Source of the DNA: Microcaldota archaeon
GTDB taxonomy: Archaea > Micrarchaeota > Micrarchaeia > Anstonellales > Anstonellaceae
Length of the DNA stretch: 33,273 nt
NCBI GenBank assembly: GCA_021813025.1
Contig: JAKAME010000006.1
Coordinates: forward strand, 1 to 33,273
Reading direction: 5' to 3'
Shown: positions 31,037 to 33,273 of the stretch, one piece after another
Layout: each line of letters begins with the position of its first letter
Position numbering within the stretch: the first letter of the stretch is position 1
The notes under the pieces: generated by a model
The model's database searches: none
What the model was told of the DNA's origin: nothing
Seen by the model: the letters and a program-made list of their open reading frames with translations, nothing else
Position numbers and translations under genes: made by a program

Positions 31037-31534
31037 TCAGGCGCACTTGCCCAGGATGGTCTTGGTGCCGTACTGCCTCTGTCCGGGGATTGTGCTGTCG
31101 TAGGTGACGTTCACCGAGTATTCGTAGATGGTTCCCGAGGTGCAGTTGGCGCCGCTTCCGTCAGTCAGATAGACCGTCTTGGTTTCTCCCGAGCCTATGT
31201 AGGGGGTGTTCGGGGTGGCCACGCCGGCTATGGAGAGGTTGGCGCTGTTGTTGAAGAAGACGCCCCCCGAGACGGAGATGTTGACAATCTTCAGCTGCTC
31301 GGTCTGCACGTTGCGCATGACCATTGTGAGGTTGTTGTCGGTCTGGGCGTGCTCAATGATTTGGAACGGGCTTGCGCCGCGCCAGTAGGAGTCCGACTCG
31401 GACTTCTTGGCGTCATATGACAGGCCGGGGAAGAAGCCCAGCAGGGCAATCGCGACCATCGCGACAATCAGCACGACGGCCAGGAGCACCAGATACTCGG
31501 TCGCGCCTTGGCCTTTCTTGAATTTGAACGACAT
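31037..31534 (-). CDS. class III-signal pilin-like protein, first in operon
   Basis: 165 residues from ATG 31534 (MSFKFKKGQGATEYL). The track's 231-residue version begins upstream of the promoter. GGAGGGAT lies ~7-14 nt upstream and a TATA box ~48-56 nt upstream. A short basic leader ending KKG precedes QGATEYLVLL and a hydrophobic helix. The beta-rich domain has six or so sequons (NLT, NIS, NNS, NLS, NCT, NVT) and the Cys pair (ANC..GKC, 32 residues apart). Being first in the operon, it may be the major pilin. Confidence 0.9.
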   Translation of the reverse strand: MSFKFKKGQGATEYLVLLAVVLIVAMVAIALLGFFPGLSYDAKKSESDSYWRGASPFQIIEHAQTDNNLTMVMRNVQTEQLKIVNISVSGGVFFNNSANLSIAGVATPNTPYIGSGETKTVYLTDGSGANCTSGTIYEYSVNVTYDSTIPGQRQYGTKTILGKCA

Positions 31535-31581
31535 GGCTGCATCCCTCCATCGGAGCTTTCGACGGGATATAACGGCATAGA

Positions 31582-31590
31582 TTATATAAA
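31582..31590. promoter_or_regulatory. palindromic TATA box of the pilin operon
   Basis: TTATATAAA (minus TTTATATAA) lies 48-56 nt from ATG 31534. The TTATATAA core is symmetric, so plus-strand transcription toward 31782 is also possible. Confidence 0.6.
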
Positions 31591-31781
31591 GGTTTCGAAA
31601 AAATCCCCCCGACGCTGCTTCGGGGTGAAAAGCCGGGCTTGCGCGCGCCCGGCGGAAGATTTGCGCGGGGCGTAAAAAGCAACTGGGCATGCGGAAGAGG
31701 CCGGGTGGATAGACAAAACAGTGGAAAGTCACCCTGCAAAACCCCTAATAAGCGCGTGCAGAAACCAGGATAGGTGAGCGT

Positions 31782-32210
31782 ATGGGTTGGTCATATGGAT
31801 TGATGCAGGTCGGCAAGGGCCACGACGCGATATTGAAAATCTGTGAGGTCTATTTCGAGAAGAAGAAGCCATATGCATACGCAGAAATGGAATGGAAAGA
31901 CATCCGACGGGATCGAAAGCTCGTCCTGAAGGATATACATGGCCAGACAGCGGCCGGGATCGAGTTTTATGACGATGGAAAGAGGATTGTGACGGTTAAG
32001 AGGGCGGCTGGCAAGGCAAAGGAGAAGATAATCAGGGGGAGGCTGTTCAAGGATACGCAAAAGGAGTTTGAGAAGTTGAAGGGCAGACTGGTGAAAACCT
32101 ACTCTCTCGATGAGCCGGACATCGCACGCGCGGATTCGATTATGGAGAGGGTGAAGAAAGGCATAAGCAAGCTCCACTCCGAGAAAGAGCTCTTCTCTAA
32201 ATTGAAGTGA
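31782..32210 (+). CDS. small basic hypothetical protein
   Basis: 142 residues from ATG 31782 with GGTGA 5 nt ahead. The protein is Lys-rich with a mixed fold: a conserved-looking start (MGWSYGLMQVGKG), two or three strands (AAGIEFYDDGKRIVTVKR) and a C-terminal charged coiled-coil stretch. No export signal or catalytic motif is seen. It resembles small accessory proteins near toxin-antitoxin loci, but I cannot name a family. It lies upstream of the ribbon-helix-helix/RelE-like pair on the same strand, separated by ~115 nt and a new promoter. Confidence 0.7.
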   Translation: MGWSYGLMQVGKGHDAILKICEVYFEKKKPYAYAEMEWKDIRRDRKLVLKDIHGQTAAGIEFYDDGKRIVTVKRAAGKAKEKIIRGRLFKDTQKEFEKLKGRLVKTYSLDEPDIARADSIMERVKKGISKLHSEKELFSKLK

Positions 32211-32283
32211 GGAGGCCCAGGGGAAAGCGGGTCTGCAATATACGGCCTGCAAATCCATCGAGAGACATGAAAGATACCAAGAA

Positions 32284-32293
32284 AGTTTATATA
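32284..32293 (+). promoter_or_regulatory. TATA box of the toxin-antitoxin pair
   Basis: AGTTTATATA lies ~34-43 nt before ATG 32327. A short leader with GGTGATT follows. The nearby TGTATATTAGTATATGG is A/T-rich with imperfect symmetry and might be an autorepressor operator. Confidence 0.45.
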
Positions 32294-32326
32294 CAGCCAT
32301 TGTATATTAGTATATGGTGATTGCAT

Positions 32327-32572
32327 ATGAAGTCGACGATGCTGCAATATGATAATGCGGTCGAGCAGGCAGTGGACCGCCTGCTGCAGATGGGGATTTT
32401 CACCTCAAAGGCAGACGTATTTCGTATAGGCGCTATGGAACTGGCAGCCAGATACGGGGCAGTCAAGAGCAAGGAAGAGATTATCGAAGAGATGATGATG
32501 CGAGATGCCGAGAGCTCGTACAAGAAAGCGAAAGCGGGAAAGGGGAAATTCTACCGCCTCGATGAGCTTTAG
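32327..32572 (+). CDS. ribbon-helix-helix-type antitoxin (putative)
   Basis: 81 residues from ATG 32327 with GGTGATT 5 nt upstream (the track starts at a TTG two codons earlier). A short N-terminal strand (KSTMLQYD) is followed by a helix, then GIFTSKADVFRIGAMELAARYG. The G-x-x-x-S-x-x-x-x-x-R pattern is typical of ribbon-helix-helix DNA-binding antitoxins. A Lys/Glu-rich helical tail would bind the toxin. The toxin gene begins 11 nt after the stop. The pair probably represses its own promoter. Confidence 0.75.
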   Translation: MKSTMLQYDNAVEQAVDRLLQMGIFTSKADVFRIGAMELAARYGAVKSKEEIIEEMMMRDAESSYKKAKAGKGKFYRLDEL

Positions 32573-32583
32573 AGGGATTTGGA

Positions 32584-32874
32584 ATGCTAAAACCCGCCGG
32601 CCCATTCATCGTCGGTCTCAATGAAGATGCGCAAAAACAGTTCGGGGCTTTGGACAATTCGGTACGCGAGCGAATCAAGAAAAGGCTGCAGAAGCTTGAG
32701 ATAAATCATGACGTGCGCACGCTGATAGGGCGACCGGATGTCTGGGTCTCGGAAATCGGGGATTATAGAATATATTACCTGATAGATGCTGCAGCGAAAA
32801 TCAAGACCGTCTTCTTCGTCGGCGACCACAAGGAGTATGAACGGCGCTATGAGAAGATGTTCGGCAAGAGATAA
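32584..32874 (+). CDS. RelE/ParE-family toxin (putative)
   Basis: 96 residues from ATG 32584. GAGGGATT lies 5-12 nt upstream, overlapping the end of the antitoxin gene. The helix-helix-beta layout fits RelE/ParE toxins: an N-terminal strand, two helices (DNSVRERIKKRLQKLE), an RPDVWVSEIGDYRIYYLIDA core with the family-typical GDYRIYY, and VFFVGDHKEYERRY at the end with basic and Tyr residues suited to ribosome-dependent mRNA cleavage. Whether it acts on mRNA (RelE) or gyrase (ParE) cannot be told from sequence alone. Confidence 0.82.
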   Translation: MLKPAGPFIVGLNEDAQKQFGALDNSVRERIKKRLQKLEINHDVRTLIGRPDVWVSEIGDYRIYYLIDAAAKIKTVFFVGDHKEYERRYEKMFGKR

Positions 32875-32900
32875 CGAACCCTGCTTCCGCTAACCCCTCA

Positions 32901-32915
32901 TTAAAATAAAGAAAA
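32901..32915 (-). terminator. T-rich terminator after 23S rRNA
   Basis: On the minus strand, TTTTCTTTATTTTAA follows the rRNA 3' end by about 25 nt, typical of archaeal U-tract termination. Confidence 0.5.
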
Positions 32916-32939
32916 TCGAAGGCAGCCAACTATAGACCG

Positions 32940-33273
32940 GATGTGGTAGAAAGGTTTAGTAGCGGCTGGCTGAAAGGCTCGCGTGAGCTTGCCTCTTACA
33001 CCACCGCCCTATCGAACGGATCTGCTATCCGCCCTTAAACCACCTCGTTTTGAGACCCGCTTCGACCTTAGATGCTTTCAGGTCTTATCGGATAGCGCGT
33101 AGCGGCCCGGCGGTGCTTTTCACAACCGGTAGACCAGAGGCGCCGAACCCAAGTTCCTCGCGTACTCATGGGTTCTTCCTCTCAGGTGGCAACACTCCCA
33201 GTAGATACTACCGAACTGTCTCGCGACGTTCTGAACCCAGCTCATGTAGGTCTTTAATGGATGAACAACCCAA
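32940..33273 (-). rRNA. 23S rRNA, 3' portion
   Basis: The reverse complement contains domain V/VI landmarks: GAGCTGGGTTCAGAACGTCG, CGAGACAGTTCGGT, the sarcin-ricin stem-loop (33153-33166), CTGAAAGCATCTAAG and a CCGCTACTAAACC end resembling the terminal 23S helix. The gene runs leftward and continues beyond the window. The exact 3' end is estimated. The sarcin-ricin loop reads AGTACGCGAGGAAC rather than the universal AGTACGAGAGGAAC. No 5S or tRNA follows within the window; the downstream neighbours are the toxin-antitoxin genes. Confidence 0.95.

Noticed and set aside
30353-31420. 355-residue plus-strand ORF over the pilin-like genes
   Set aside because: It is antisense to three pilin-like genes with clear signals. 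Val/Gly/His-rich shadow composition.
1-33273. CRISPR array, transposase or integrase gene
   Set aside because: No regularly spaced repeats and no recombinase or transposase motifs were seen in any frame.

Overview
The window looks archaeal and probably comes from a small-genome DPANN lineage (Micrarchaeota- or Diapherotrites-like). The evidence is aIF5B, a Nop5-family protein, an AglB/STT3 oligosaccharyltransferase, archaeal class III (QGATEYL-type) pilin signals, a tRNA-Pro without encoded CCA, TATA boxes 22-33 nt upstream of many start codons (leaderless messages), GGTGA-type ribosome binding sites elsewhere, and tightly packed or overlapping genes. The exact phylum is an inference. The right edge enters the 3' end of a 23S rRNA gene on the minus strand.

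Layout. 1-1288: C-terminally cut, Ala-rich exported protein (absent from the ORF track because it runs off the window). 1413-7085: three-gene, AT-richer minus-strand operon (duplicated helical protein, HExxH metallopeptidase, TPR protein with a transglutaminase-like core). 7288-9443: two orphans. 9559-18912: core block with aglB, a membrane protein, a one-domain asparaginase-like protein, a Dus tRNA-dihydrouridine synthase, a cyclophilin lipoprotein, tRNA-Pro(UGG), a K+ channel, and a nop5 - metallophosphoesterase - acetyltransferase operon. 19033-20283: second HExxH protein. 20371-26726: dcd, a DUF6498 membrane protein and aIF5B, with three unrelated hypothetical genes lodged between them. 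26845-31534: five class III-signal (pilin-like) proteins, a dUTPase and a surface glycoprotein. 31782-32874: a small orphan and a ribbon-helix-helix/RelE-ParE-like toxin-antitoxin pair next to the 23S gene.

Main discovery candidate. The 3' ends of two housekeeping genes are repeated downstream, and hypothetical genes sit between the copies. The last codons of infB (..AAGASVI-stop) occur three times, at 24960, 23445 and 22563, separated by one gene each. The last ten codons of dcd (AKF..VARKQ-stop) occur at 20863 and 21808, again separated by one gene. Differences between copies are almost all synonymous, so each copy seems to have been under selection as a real gene end somewhere before becoming a relic. 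Removing the three modules leaves a compact order: dcd and DUF6498 convergent, and infB directly upstream of DUF6498. This suggests repeated insertion of single-gene cassettes that carry a replacement 3' end for their target gene. It resembles integrase attachment at gene ends or integron cassettes, but no integrase is visible here.

Other points of note: the sarcin-ricin loop of the 23S rRNA carries C instead of the universal ricin-target A (A2660 in E. coli numbering); the Nop5 protein lacks its fibrillarin-binding N-terminal domain and has an FGG-rich tail; and there are two HExxH proteins of unfamiliar architecture. AglB and the pilin-like/surface proteins probably form one envelope system, since the latter are rich in N-glycosylation sequons.
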